The notes under the pieces were generated by a model, which worked only from the letters and a program-made list of their open reading frames with translations, searched no databases and had not been told where the DNA came from. A stretch of 64,000 nucleotides of DNA from Bacteroidales bacterium Bact_11 (GTDB lineage: Bacteria > Bacteroidota > Bacteroidia > Bacteroidales > UBA932): contig LUZC01000042.1 in assembly GCA_001603505.1 (NCBI GenBank), forward strand, positions 1 to 64,000. The letters run 5' to 3'. Each line of letters starts with the position of its first letter. Positions within the stretch are counted from its first letter, which is position 1. Both the position numbers and the translations under genes were made by a program. This document shows, one piece after another, positions 9,884-18,691 of the stretch.

Positions 9884-10123
9884 ATGGAAAAAGCTACAAT
9901 CGAAGAGAAAGTTGTCAACATCATCTCCAACAAACTCGGTCTTCCGAAAGACGAAGTCACGCCTGCGGCCAGCTTCACGATGGACCTCGGTGCCGACTCT
10001 CTCGACACGGTCGAATTGATCATGGACTTCGAGAAGGAGTTTGGCCTGAAGATTTCCGATGAGGATGCCATGGGCATCAAGACCGTCGGCGACGCCATCG
10101 ATTATATCGCCGCGCGCGTCTAG
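9884..10123 (+). CDS. acpP: Acyl carrier protein (primary)
   Basis: [50 protein letters not shown] -7 element lies at 9849-9856. Confidence 0.97.
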   Translation: MEKATIEEKVVNIISNKLGLPKDEVTPAASFTMDLGADSLDTVELIMDFEKEFGLKISDEDAMGIKTVGDAIDYIAARV

Positions 10124-10157
10124 TCGATCTTCAGCCGGAACCGGTTTCCCATATGCA

Positions 10158-11000
10158 CTACGAGGCGATCCGGCCCAATCGTTCCGCGATCGTCTTGTAG
10201 TAGCTCTTGGAAACGGGGATTTTCTTGGCGTCGGGATGCGAGAGAACCAGGAAGGCGTTGGCCTTTTCCCGCTTGAAAAGTGCAACGTTGTCGACATTGA
10301 CGATATACGAACGGTGACAACGGACCAGCGAAGTGTCTTCCAGCTGTTTCTCCAGCCGCGTGGTGCGGCAGCGCATCAGATAGTTGAGCAGTTTTCCGCC
10401 CATCTCGTAGCGGATTTCCACGTAATTGTCCTGCGACGCGATATAATAGATGTCGTCGGCCGCAATGGAAATGCGCAGGATTCCGTTGAAATCGTAGAAA
10501 TGGATGATATTGGTTGCCTGGGCAGGCTTCTCTGCTTCGGCGGCAAGCTTCAAGGCATCGATTTCCTCCGTCTTGGCCCTGTTCGAAGCGTATAGGGTAA
10601 AGATGGTGTAGGGAATGGCCAGGATCAGCCCTACGCAGAGCGAGGTGTGGAGCATGACCCGGAAGGTAATGGGGATGTCCGCCTCAAACCAGTGTCGGGT
10701 AAACAGCAGGTACACGACGCCGATCAGGATGAATTCGCCGAGAATCCACAGCAGGTACTGGCGTACCGTGACCGTGTGGCCCAGCTGGTAGATCATGATA
10801 CCCACCTTGCTGGCCAGCAGGATGCCGACGCTCGACAGGTAGAACAGGACGGTTGGCCGCCAGACTTCGGGCTTGAGCCCCAACCAGATGGTCTCGGAAA
10901 AAGGATGATAGGTGAGCAGGAAGATAAAGGAAAAGATGACCACGAAGGCCACGGATTGCAGCAGGGATTGCCGGTGAAGGAGATATTTAGGTGCTTCCAA
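10158..11000 (-). CDS. Membrane-bound LytTR-family transcriptional regulator
   Basis: Four N-terminal TM segments; C-terminal LytTR domain (IYYIASQDNYVEI...LVRCHRSYIVNVDNV). Start codon appears to be TTG. Confidence 0.88.
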   Translation of the reverse strand: MEAPKYLLHRQSLLQSVAFVVIFSFIFLLTYHPFSETIWLGLKPEVWRPTVLFYLSSVGILLASKVGIMIYQLGHTVTVRQYLLWILGEFILIGVVYLLFTRHWFEADIPITFRVMLHTSLCVGLILAIPYTIFTLYASNRAKTEEIDALKLAAEAEKPAQATNIIHFYDFNGILRISIAADDIYYIASQDNYVEIRYEMGGKLLNYLMRCRTTRLEKQLEDTSLVRCHRSYIVNVDNVALFKREKANAFLVLSHPDAKKIPVSKSYYKTIAERLGRIAS

Positions 11001-11036
11001 TTCGATTCGATTTAGGCTTCAAAGGTAGAAATTTTT

Positions 11037-12284
11037 ATGGAAACGAAAAGAATCGTCATAACCGGAGCGGGGGTAATCTCGCCACTTGGTAACAATATAA
11101 ATGATTTTTGGTCAGCGATTTGCGCTGGTAAATGCGGCATCGGACGCCTCACTGGATGGGAGGAATGGGACTTGCCCGTCTCGGTGGCCGGCCAGGTACG
11201 CCACTTCGATCCGCTTGCGTTCGGCCTCTCCCCGAAAGAGGCGCGCCGCGACGACCGTTACTGCCAGTTCGCGATGGCTGCGGCCGCGCAGGCGATGGCC
11301 GCGAGCGGCCTGGATACGGCTTCAAATATCGGCTCCGACCGGATGGGCGTGTATATCGGCTCCGGCATCGGCGGGCTGATTACCTTTGTCGCCCAGAGCA
11401 AGGTGCTGCTCGAAGAAGGGGCCGGGCGGGTTTCCCCGCTGTTCATTCCCACGGTCATTCCCAACATCGCCGGAGGTAACATCGCCATCAAATACAACGC
11501 CGAGGGTCCGTGCATGACGCATGTGGCAGCCTGCGCCTCCAGTGCTTATTCCCTCGGCGAAGCTTTTCAGGCCATCCGGCTCGGCAAGGCCGACGCCATC
11601 ATCGCCGGCGGCGCCGAGGCGGTGATCCATCCCATCGGCATCGGCGGATTCGCCAACAGCAAGGCGCTCTCGCTTTCATCCGATCCGTTGAACGCCAGCC
11701 TGCCGTTCGACCGGCGACGTGCCGGTTTTGTGATGGGCGAAGGTGCGGCTGTCCTCGTTCTGGAAGAGTATGGGCATGCCCGCCGCCGCGGTGCACAGAT
11801 CCTGGCGGAAGTCACCGGCTATGGCAGCACCTGCGACGCATACCATTTCACCGCGCCGCGTCCCGACGGAATCCCCGCTTCGCGGGCCATCGCGGAAGCC
11901 CTGCATGAAGCGGGCTACGACGCTTCGCGCGACAGCCTTTACATCAACGCCCATGGCACGGGTACCGTGCTCAACGACAAGTGCGAGACGCTGGCCATCA
12001 AACTGGCGCTCGGCGAAGAACAGGCCCGTCGCGTGGCCATCAGTTCCACCAAATCGATGACGGGCCACCTTTTCGGGGCGGCTGGTGCGCTGGAAGTGCT
12101 CGTTTCGGCGCTGGCCTTGCGCGACGGCATCGTGCCGCCGACCATCGGCCTGCGCGACCCCGATCCCGAATGCGACCTCGACTACACGCCGCTGGAAGCC
12201 CGCCGCGCTGTCATCGATATCGCCGTATCCAATTCCCTGGGCTTCGGCGGGCACAATGCCTGCGTAGCACTTCGTAAAATCTGA
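11037..12284 (+). CDS. fabF: Beta-ketoacyl-ACP synthase II
   Basis: VITGAGVISPLGNN; active-site ACASSAYSLGEA; NAHGTGT; KSMTGHLFGAAG. Confidence 0.96.
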   Translation: METKRIVITGAGVISPLGNNINDFWSAICAGKCGIGRLTGWEEWDLPVSVAGQVRHFDPLAFGLSPKEARRDDRYCQFAMAAAAQAMAASGLDTASNIGSDRMGVYIGSGIGGLITFVAQSKVLLEEGAGRVSPLFIPTVIPNIAGGNIAIKYNAEGPCMTHVAACASSAYSLGEAFQAIRLGKADAIIAGGAEAVIHPIGIGGFANSKALSLSSDPLNASLPFDRRRAGFVMGEGAAVLVLEEYGHARRRGAQILAEVTGYGSTCDAYHFTAPRPDGIPASRAIAEALHEAGYDASRDSLYINAHGTGTVLNDKCETLAIKLALGEEQARRVAISSTKSMTGHLFGAAGALEVLVSALALRDGIVPPTIGLRDPDPECDLDYTPLEARRAVIDIAVSNSLGFGGHNACVALRKI

Positions 12285-12299
12285 TAATCAACTTGAACC

Positions 12300-12731
12300 A
12301 TGAATAGAGAGCAACTGAAAGAAATCCTGCCGCACCGCGAGCCGATGCTGCTGGTCGACGAATCGGAGATGGACGGCGCCGTCGTCCACTCGAAATACCA
12401 TGTCCGCGGGGATGAATTTTTCCTGCAGGGCCATTTCCCCGGTTATCCCGTGGTACCGGGCGTGATTCTCTGCGAGATCATGGCACAGTCCAGCGTGCTG
12501 CTGGTGGGCGCTGAAGAGATGAAAGTCAATACGGCATTCTACGCAGGTCTCGACGGCATCAAATTCCGCAAGTCGGTGTTCCCGGGCGACACGGTGAAAG
12601 TGGATGCGCAGATCGTTCAGCGTCGCGGCCCGGCTTTCGTCATCGCGGCGGAAGCCCGCGTGGACGGCGAAATCTGCTGCGCCGGCACGCTCAAATTCAT
12701 GCTGGTACCCAACGAAACTTTGAAGCGATAA
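12300..12731 (+). CDS. fabZ: 3-hydroxyacyl-ACP dehydratase
   Basis: LPHREPMLLVDE...GHFPGYPVVPGVILCEIMAQ. Confidence 0.92.
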   Translation: MNREQLKEILPHREPMLLVDESEMDGAVVHSKYHVRGDEFFLQGHFPGYPVVPGVILCEIMAQSSVLLVGAEEMKVNTAFYAGLDGIKFRKSVFPGDTVKVDAQIVQRRGPAFVIAAEARVDGEICCAGTLKFMLVPNETLKR

Positions 12732-13516
12732 TGGCATACAATCTATTAAAAGGCAAGAGGGGCATCATCTTCGGCGCCCTCAACGAACAGTCCATCGCCT
12801 GGAAGGCGGCGGTCCGCGCCCACGAGGAAGGCGCCCGGCTCGTGCTCACCAATACGCCGGTGGCGCTCCGCCTCGGCACGCTTAACGGCCTGGCCGAACA
12901 AACCGGCGCGCTGCTGGTTCCGGCCGACGCCTCGTCGGTGGAAGACCTGCAGGCGCTCGTGGCCAAAGCGCAGGAACACTTCGGCGGCAAGATCGACTTC
13001 GTGCTCCATTCGGTGGCTATGTCGATGAACCTCCGCAAGGGCCGTCCCTACGAAGCGGCGAACTACGATTTCTTCGGCAAGACGCTCGACATCTCGGCGC
13101 TGTCGTTCCACAAACTTCTGCAGGTGCTCTACGAGCGCGACGCCATGGCGGAATGGGGTTCGGTGGTGGCGATGACCTATATCGCCGCGCAGCGAGCGTT
13201 CGAGGGTTATAATGACATGGCCGACGCAAAAGCCCTGCTGGAATCGATCTGCCGCAGTTTCGGCGTGATCTACGGCCGCCGGAAAAGGGTGCGCATCAAT
13301 TGCGTGTCCCAGTCGCCGACACTCACCACGGCGGGACAGGGCATCGCCGGCATGACCGAGATGTTCGGCAAGGCCGACGCCATCTCCCCGCTGGGCAACG
13401 CCTCTGCCGACGACTGTGCCGACTACCTCGTTGCCCTCTTCTCCGACCTCACCCGTCACGTCACCATGCAGACCCTCTACCACGATGGCGGGTATTCGAT
13501 GACGGGGATTATCTAG
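12731..13516 (+). CDS. fabI: Enoyl-ACP reductase (NADH)
   Basis: GALNEQSIAWKAA; DFVLHSVAMS; AQRAFEGYNDMADAKALLESICRSFG; start overlaps the fabZ stop. Confidence 0.94.
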   Translation: MAYNLLKGKRGIIFGALNEQSIAWKAAVRAHEEGARLVLTNTPVALRLGTLNGLAEQTGALLVPADASSVEDLQALVAKAQEHFGGKIDFVLHSVAMSMNLRKGRPYEAANYDFFGKTLDISALSFHKLLQVLYERDAMAEWGSVVAMTYIAAQRAFEGYNDMADAKALLESICRSFGVIYGRRKRVRINCVSQSPTLTTAGQGIAGMTEMFGKADAISPLGNASADDCADYLVALFSDLTRHVTMQTLYHDGGYSMTGII

Positions 13517-13524
13517 AGGATTGC

Positions 13525-14853
13525 TTACCACGTCGCCGCCTCTTTCATCAGGGCGGCGATTTCTTTTGTGCATAGGTTGCCGAGGCTGCCGAGGTGGGTA
13601 TGCCCCAGGTCGGAAGCCTTCAGCGAGGCCAGGGAGCCGTCGGGGCCGGTCTTTCCGTAGTGGAAACGCCCCTCGTTGACCTCGATGCCCACCTGCCTGT
13701 AGGCGTCGCGGAACGGTGTGCCCGCGAGGGCGCGGCGGTTGACTTCCTCCACAGTGAAGAGGGTCTCGTAGAGCGGATTCTCAAAAATGTGCGTGTTCAC
13801 TTCCAGGTGCTGGAGCATGTAGCCGGTCATCTGCAGGCAGTCGTGCAACTGTTCCAGCGCGGGGAAGAGCACCTCTTTCAAGAGTTGGAAGTCGCGGTGG
13901 TAGCCGTGCGGCAGGTTGCTGCTCATCAGGGCAATCTCGCCGGAGCACGACAGGATGCGGTTGCAGCGGCCGCGTACGATTTCCCACACGTCGGGATTCT
14001 TCTTGTGCGGCATGATGCTCGAGCCCGTGGTAAGTTCGTCGGGGAAATGGATGAAGCCGAAGTTCGGGCTCATGTACTGGATGCAGTCGGTGGCGAACTT
14101 GTTGAGGGTCAGGGCGACGGCGCCCAGCGCATCGGCGACGGCCCGTTCGGTGCGGCCGCGTCCCAGCTGGGCGGCGATGCTGTTGTACACGGGCGCGTCG
14201 AACCCCAGCAACTCCGTGGTCAGGGCCCGGTCGAGCGGAAAGGAATTGCCATAGCCGGCGGCGGAGCCGAGCGGATTGCGGTTGACTACCTTCCAGGCGG
14301 CTTTCAGCTGCTCCATGTCTTCCGTCAGGGCCTCGGCATAGGCGCCCAGCCACAGGCCGAACGAAGAAGGCATCGCCAGCTGGCCGTGGGTGTACCCGGG
14401 CAGCAGCACGTCCTTGTGCTTTTCGCTGAGCTGCTGGAGGATTTCAAACAGGTCGAGGACCTCCTGCCGCACCTGCAGAAGCTCGTCGCGGAGGAAAAGT
14501 TTCACGTCGACCAGCACCTGGTCGTTGCGCGAACGGCCTGCGTGAATCTTCTTGCCCAGGTCGCCGAGTGCGCGGGTGAGCAGCAGCTCCACCTGCGAAT
14601 GGATATCTTCCACATCGTCCTCGACCTGGAAATTGCCTGCCTTGACGGCGATAGCGATGTCGTCGAGGCCCTGGAGCAGGGCTTTCAGTTCTTCGGCCGT
14701 GAGCAGCCCGATGTGCTGAAGCATCCGGATATGGGCTTTGGACCCTTCGATATCGTACTCGGCGAGCCGAAGGTCGAGCTGGCGGTCGTTTCCGACGGTG
14801 AAACGGTCGACCGCTTCGGTGGCGGTGGTTCCTTTATTCCAAAGTGTACGCAT
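13525..14853 (-). CDS. argH: Argininosuccinate lyase
   Basis: TGSSIMPHKKNPD signature; HAGRSRNDQV. Confidence 0.97.
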   Translation of the reverse strand: MRTLWNKGTTATEAVDRFTVGNDRQLDLRLAEYDIEGSKAHIRMLQHIGLLTAEELKALLQGLDDIAIAVKAGNFQVEDDVEDIHSQVELLLTRALGDLGKKIHAGRSRNDQVLVDVKLFLRDELLQVRQEVLDLFEILQQLSEKHKDVLLPGYTHGQLAMPSSFGLWLGAYAEALTEDMEQLKAAWKVVNRNPLGSAAGYGNSFPLDRALTTELLGFDAPVYNSIAAQLGRGRTERAVADALGAVALTLNKFATDCIQYMSPNFGFIHFPDELTTGSSIMPHKKNPDVWEIVRGRCNRILSCSGEIALMSSNLPHGYHRDFQLLKEVLFPALEQLHDCLQMTGYMLQHLEVNTHIFENPLYETLFTVEEVNRRALAGTPFRDAYRQVGIEVNEGRFHYGKTGPDGSLASLKASDLGHTHLGSLGNLCTKEIAALMKEAATW

Positions 14854-15919
14854 GGAGTTGTTCGATCAGGTGGATATAGGTTTCGATGCCGGCGTAGATT
14901 TCATCGGTACGGATGTATTCATCGGCCCGGTGGGAGCGTGCGGAGTCGCCCGGGCCAATCTTCACTGCGTCGCAGGGAAGCAGCATCCAGTCGGAGGAGG
15001 TCTGTGAGGAGAAAGTTTCAAGGCCGAGAGCAGCCGCTGCTTTGCGCAGCGGGGAATCCGGCCGGGTGGCCGAGGCGCGGTGCAGCAGATTCCGGGCGGT
15101 GAGCTTGCTGCGGCAGAGCGCCTGGAGTTCGGCGAGGATTTCTGCGGGCGCGTATTGCTCGGTGGGGCGGATGTCCACCACGAACCGGCAGCGGTCGGGC
15201 ACCACGTTGTGCGCCGTTCCGGCATGGATCTGGGTGACGCTGACGCGCACTTCGCCCATTTCTTTCGAGACTTTCGGGAAGTGGTGGGCCTGCAGCGTGG
15301 CGATATCTTCGAGGGCGAGATAGATGGCATTGACGCCCTCGCCGCGTGCCGCGTGGCCGCTCACGCCGATAGCTTCTCCGTCGAGCACGAGCAGCCCGCG
15401 CTCGCTGGTAGCCGCCTTCAGGCCGGTGGGTTCGCCGACGATGGCCCAGTCGGGCATCGGCAGAGCGCCTTTTTGGAAGGGCCCTTCGGGACCGAACAGC
15501 CAGCGGGTGCCGTGGGGGCCGGAGCACTCCTCTTCACGGACGAGCAGCAGCACGAGGTTGATAGCCAGGGGCTTTCCGAGAAAATGCCGGAACGCTGCCA
15601 GCATCGACACGACGCTGCCGCCGTCGTCGTTCGCACCCAGGCCGCGGATGAATCCGGGTTTTGTTCCAGCGTCGTATGGGTCGCGGGAATAGCCGGAGGC
15701 GGGTGGCACGGTATCGAGGTGAGCTGTCAGGGCAAGGGTGGGTTTGGCCGGGTCAGGCTCGGCGGCAACGGCGACGATATTGCCGTTCGGCGTGGTGAGG
15801 GCGATGCCCTGTGCGGTAAGCCAGCCGCTGACGCAGTCCACGACCGCTTCTTCTTCGTAGGAAGGGGATGGAATACGGACCAGTTCGCGCAGCAGTTCAA
15901 GGCAGTCTTCGTTATTCAT
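14834..15919 (-). CDS. argE: M20-family deacylase, N-acyl-ornithine deacetylase type
   Basis: LTAHLDTVPP, LGANDDGGSVVSMLAAF, REEECSGPHG metal-ligand motifs; sits between argG and argH. Confidence 0.82.
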   Translation of the reverse strand: MNNEDCLELLRELVRIPSPSYEEEAVVDCVSGWLTAQGIALTTPNGNIVAVAAEPDPAKPTLALTAHLDTVPPASGYSRDPYDAGTKPGFIRGLGANDDGGSVVSMLAAFRHFLGKPLAINLVLLLVREEECSGPHGTRWLFGPEGPFQKGALPMPDWAIVGEPTGLKAATSERGLLVLDGEAIGVSGHAARGEGVNAIYLALEDIATLQAHHFPKVSKEMGEVRVSVTQIHAGTAHNVVPDRCRFVVDIRPTEQYAPAEILAELQALCRSKLTARNLLHRASATRPDSPLRKAAAALGLETFSSQTSSDWMLLPCDAVKIGPGDSARSHRADEYIRTDEIYAGIETYIHLIEQLHAYTLE

Positions 15920-17126
15920 CGTAGGGGAGTTCTTCGGGGTGATTTCCATAATATACACGCAGGGGATTCGACATCAGCTTGATGAAGCCTTTGACTTCCT
16001 CGGCGCTCCAGCCTTTCTGCGTCTCACCGTACTCGCCGAGTTTCGATTTCACCAGGTCGCAGGGGGAATCCACGCCCACGGTCGAGAAACTGCAGGGCCG
16101 AAGTTCCAGCGTCACGGTGCCCGTGACGTTGCGCTGGCTGTTGTCGAGCATCGCCTCGATGTCGCGCATCACCGGTTCCATGTACTGGCTCTCGTGGAGA
16201 AACATCCCGTACCACGTGCCCACCTGGTCCTTCCAGTATTGCTGCCATTTCGAGAGCGTATATTTCTCGAGATACTTGTGCGCACCGATGATGAGCATCG
16301 GTGCCGCAGCCTCGAAGCCCACGCGGCCCTTGATGCCGATGATGGTGTCGCCCACATGGTTGTCGCGTCCGATGCCCCAGGCCGCGCCGATTTCCTCGAC
16401 CGCCTGGATGGCCGCCACCTTGTCGGTGAAGGTTTTTCTGTTCACGCTGCAGATTTCTCCCTTCTCGAAGCCGATGCTCAGAATTTCGGAGCCGCTCTTG
16501 CTGACTTGCTTCAAGTAGGCGCTCTCGGGCAGACCCTGTTTCGAATCGAGGATCTCGCCGCCGCAGACCGACGTGCCCCAGAGGCCCACGTTGTAGGAGT
16601 ATTTCATCTTGGCGAAGTCGGCCGCGAAGCCGTGAGCGTTGAGATAATCCACTTCCTCCTGCCGCGACAGGTTGCCGTCGCGGGTGAGTGTGATGATTTC
16701 CACGCCCGGGCACATCACCAGGAACACCATGTCGAAGCGTACCTGGTCGTTGCCTGCGCCGGTGGAACCGTGGGCGATGGCGTCGGCCCCGATGCTCTTC
16801 GCGTAGCGGGCCACCGCCATGGCTTGGAACAGGCGTTCCGACGACACGGAGATGGGATAGGTGCCGTTGCGCAGCACGTTGCCGAAGATCATGTATTTCA
16901 GGCTCTTGGCGTAGTATTCCTGCGTGATGTCGATGGCGGCGAACTTCTCTGCGCCCAGCTTATAGGCATTCTCTTCGTTGGTTTTCAGCTGCTCGGCACT
17001 GAAACCGCCTGTGTCGGCGCAGACTGCGTGGACTTCGTAGCCTTTCTCGTGCGAGAGGTACATTACCGCATAGGACGTGTCGAGCCCGCCGCTGTAGGCG
17101 ACCACGACTTTTTTCTTTTTATCCAT
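15912..17126 (-). CDS. argG: Argininosuccinate synthase
   Basis: MDKKKKVVVAYSGGLDTSYAVMYL; AHGSTGAGNDQVRFD. Confidence 0.97.
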   Translation of the reverse strand: MDKKKKVVVAYSGGLDTSYAVMYLSHEKGYEVHAVCADTGGFSAEQLKTNEENAYKLGAEKFAAIDITQEYYAKSLKYMIFGNVLRNGTYPISVSSERLFQAMAVARYAKSIGADAIAHGSTGAGNDQVRFDMVFLVMCPGVEIITLTRDGNLSRQEEVDYLNAHGFAADFAKMKYSYNVGLWGTSVCGGEILDSKQGLPESAYLKQVSKSGSEILSIGFEKGEICSVNRKTFTDKVAAIQAVEEIGAAWGIGRDNHVGDTIIGIKGRVGFEAAAPMLIIGAHKYLEKYTLSKWQQYWKDQVGTWYGMFLHESQYMEPVMRDIEAMLDNSQRNVTGTVTLELRPCSFSTVGVDSPCDLVKSKLGEYGETQKGWSAEEVKGFIKLMSNPLRVYYGNHPEELPYDE

Positions 17127-17127
17127 A

Positions 17128-17688
17128 TTATTCTCCGGGATGGTGGATTTCCAAATGTTCTTCCGGGTCGTAGAGCAGTCCCGTGCAGATGCAGACCCGG
17201 TATTTCTGCTCCTGCAGCACGGGGAAGTTGCGGCAGCCCTCGCATCCTTTCCAGAACTCGACGTCGTCGGTCAGGTCGTCGTAGGTCACGGGGCGGAAAC
17301 CGAATTCGTAGTTCATTTTCATCACTGCCGCCGAGGTGGTCATGGAGAAGATCTTGGCGTCGGGGAACAGTTTCCGCGAGAGGATGAAGGTCTGTTCCTT
17401 GATGCGCCTGGCGATGCCCATCGCGCGGAATTCTTCGGAGACGATGAGGCCGGAGTTGGCCACAAAGCTTTTGCCGCCCCACGATTCGATGTAGGAGAAA
17501 CCGGCGAACCGGCCGTCGTCAGTCAGGGCGATTACGGCTTTGCCGGCCAGAATCTTGTCGCGGATGTACTCCGGCGTACGCCGGGCGATGCCGATCTTGT
17601 CGCCGAGCGAAGAGAGATAGAGTTCGTGGCACACGTCCTCTGCGTATGGGAGGTGGCTTTCATCGGCCACCAGGACATTCACGTTCAT
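17128..17688 (-). CDS. GNAT-family N-acetyltransferase of the arginine operon
   Basis: GNAT core (LIVSEEFRAMGIARRIKEQTF) followed by a Cys-containing C-terminus; position between argR and argG. Confidence 0.82.
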   Translation of the reverse strand: MNVNVLVADESHLPYAEDVCHELYLSSLGDKIGIARRTPEYIRDKILAGKAVIALTDDGRFAGFSYIESWGGKSFVANSGLIVSEEFRAMGIARRIKEQTFILSRKLFPDAKIFSMTTSAAVMKMNYEFGFRPVTYDDLTDDVEFWKGCEGCRNFPVLQEQKYRVCICTGLLYDPEEHLEIHHPGE

Positions 17689-17696
17689 AAGGCAGG

Positions 17697-18173
17697 TTAT
17701 TTTTCAATCAGACGTTTCCCGATGCCCGGGATGAGCCGTTCCAGGTGCAGCAGCAATTCGGTTTGCGGCGCGTTTTCGCGCAGGATGAGCAGCAGGGTGT
17801 CTTCGCCGGCCACTGTGCCCATCAGTCCCGGGAGTCTGTGTTCGTCGATCAGCGCGCCAACCATATTGGCGCAGCCGGGCAGGGTTTTGACCACGCCCAT
17901 CTGTCCGGAGATTTCCAGGCTCACGATGCATTCCCCGGCGCGGCTTTCGGGAAGCAGGATGCCCCGCTGGGGTTGTGCGGATTCAGGAAGGACGTAGCAA
18001 TAAACCCCGTCTTTGTCGTGCTGCTTGGAGATACGGAGTTTCTTCAGGTCGCGCGAGAGGGTGGCCTGGGTGGTCAGTATCCCTTTTTCCGCCAGCAGCC
18101 CGATGAGTTCCTCTTGGCTCCGAATGACGCGGGTGCGAACCAGTTCTTGAATGATATCGGCTCGGTTATTCAT
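17697..18173 (-). CDS. argR: Arginine repressor
   Basis: LLAEKGILTTQATLSRDLKKLRISK (winged helix); LPGCANMVGALID and GEDTLLLI C-terminal domain. Start at 18173 chosen. Confidence 0.94.
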   Translation of the reverse strand: MNNRADIIQELVRTRVIRSQEELIGLLAEKGILTTQATLSRDLKKLRISKQHDKDGVYCYVLPESAQPQRGILLPESRAGECIVSLEISGQMGVVKTLPGCANMVGALIDEHRLPGLMGTVAGEDTLLLILRENAPQTELLLHLERLIPGIGKRLIEK

Positions 18174-18189
18174 AAAATAGGCAGAAATC

Positions 18190-18234
18190 TGTATAAACAT
18201 TCAAATTTTCTGCAAATATACAAATAATTATTCA
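18190..18234. promoter_or_regulatory. Two ARG-box-like operators flanking the argR -7 element (TATATTTG, minus strand, 18213-18220)
   Basis: TGTATAAACATTCA (18190-18203) and CAAATAATTATTCA (18221-18234), each 12/14 to TGAATWWWWATTCA. Confidence 0.55.
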
Positions 18235-18236
18235 TA

Positions 18237-18268
18237 TTGTACCGATATTGTATTTTTTATTACCTTTG
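18237..18268 (+). promoter_or_regulatory. Bacteroidota-type promoter (TTG, 21 nt, TACCTTTG) for the YraN-like gene
   Basis: TTG at 18237-18239, TACCTTTG at 18261-18268. Confidence 0.6.
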
Positions 18269-18296
18269 TAAAATAAGAGACCAAACGAAGCGTGTT

Positions 18297-18665
18297 TTGA
18301 AAAAGAGCGAGACGGGAAGAAGGGGAGAAGATGTTGCACTGGACTGGTTGCTGGCGCACGGGTTCCGGTTGCTCGACCGCAACTGGCGGGCGGGCCACAA
18401 GGAACTGGATCTGGTGGTGGAAAGTGCCCAGCGTGTACACATAGTGGAGGTTAAAACCATGACACCGCCGTTGCTGATCCGTCCCTACGAGAAGGTGGAC
18501 AGCCGCAAACAGGCCTCGCTGGTGCAGGCAGCACGCAAATACATCGCGTGGCGGCACGTGTCCAAAGAGGTGCAGTTCGACGTGTTGTCCGTGGTTCTTG
18601 CAGAGGATGGCAATGAAGTGGAGTACATCCCTGAGGCCTTTTACCCGATTCGCTTCGGCTTGTAA
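18297..18665 (+). CDS. YraN/UPF0102-family protein (endonuclease-fold)
   Basis: TGRRGEDVALDWLLAHGFRLLDRNWRAGHKELDLV...HIVEVKT. Start assigned to a TTG at 18297 because the promoter lies inside the longer ORF; start uncertain. Confidence 0.8.
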   Translation: MKKSETGRRGEDVALDWLLAHGFRLLDRNWRAGHKELDLVVESAQRVHIVEVKTMTPPLLIRPYEKVDSRKQASLVQAARKYIAWRHVSKEVQFDVLSVVLAEDGNEVEYIPEAFYPIRFGL

Positions 18666-18691
18666 GAAAAAATGACTATCAGACTCATCAT

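Noticed and set aside
18297-18665. Defence nuclease
   Set aside because: Matches the housekeeping YraN/UPF0102 family, not a defence island gene.
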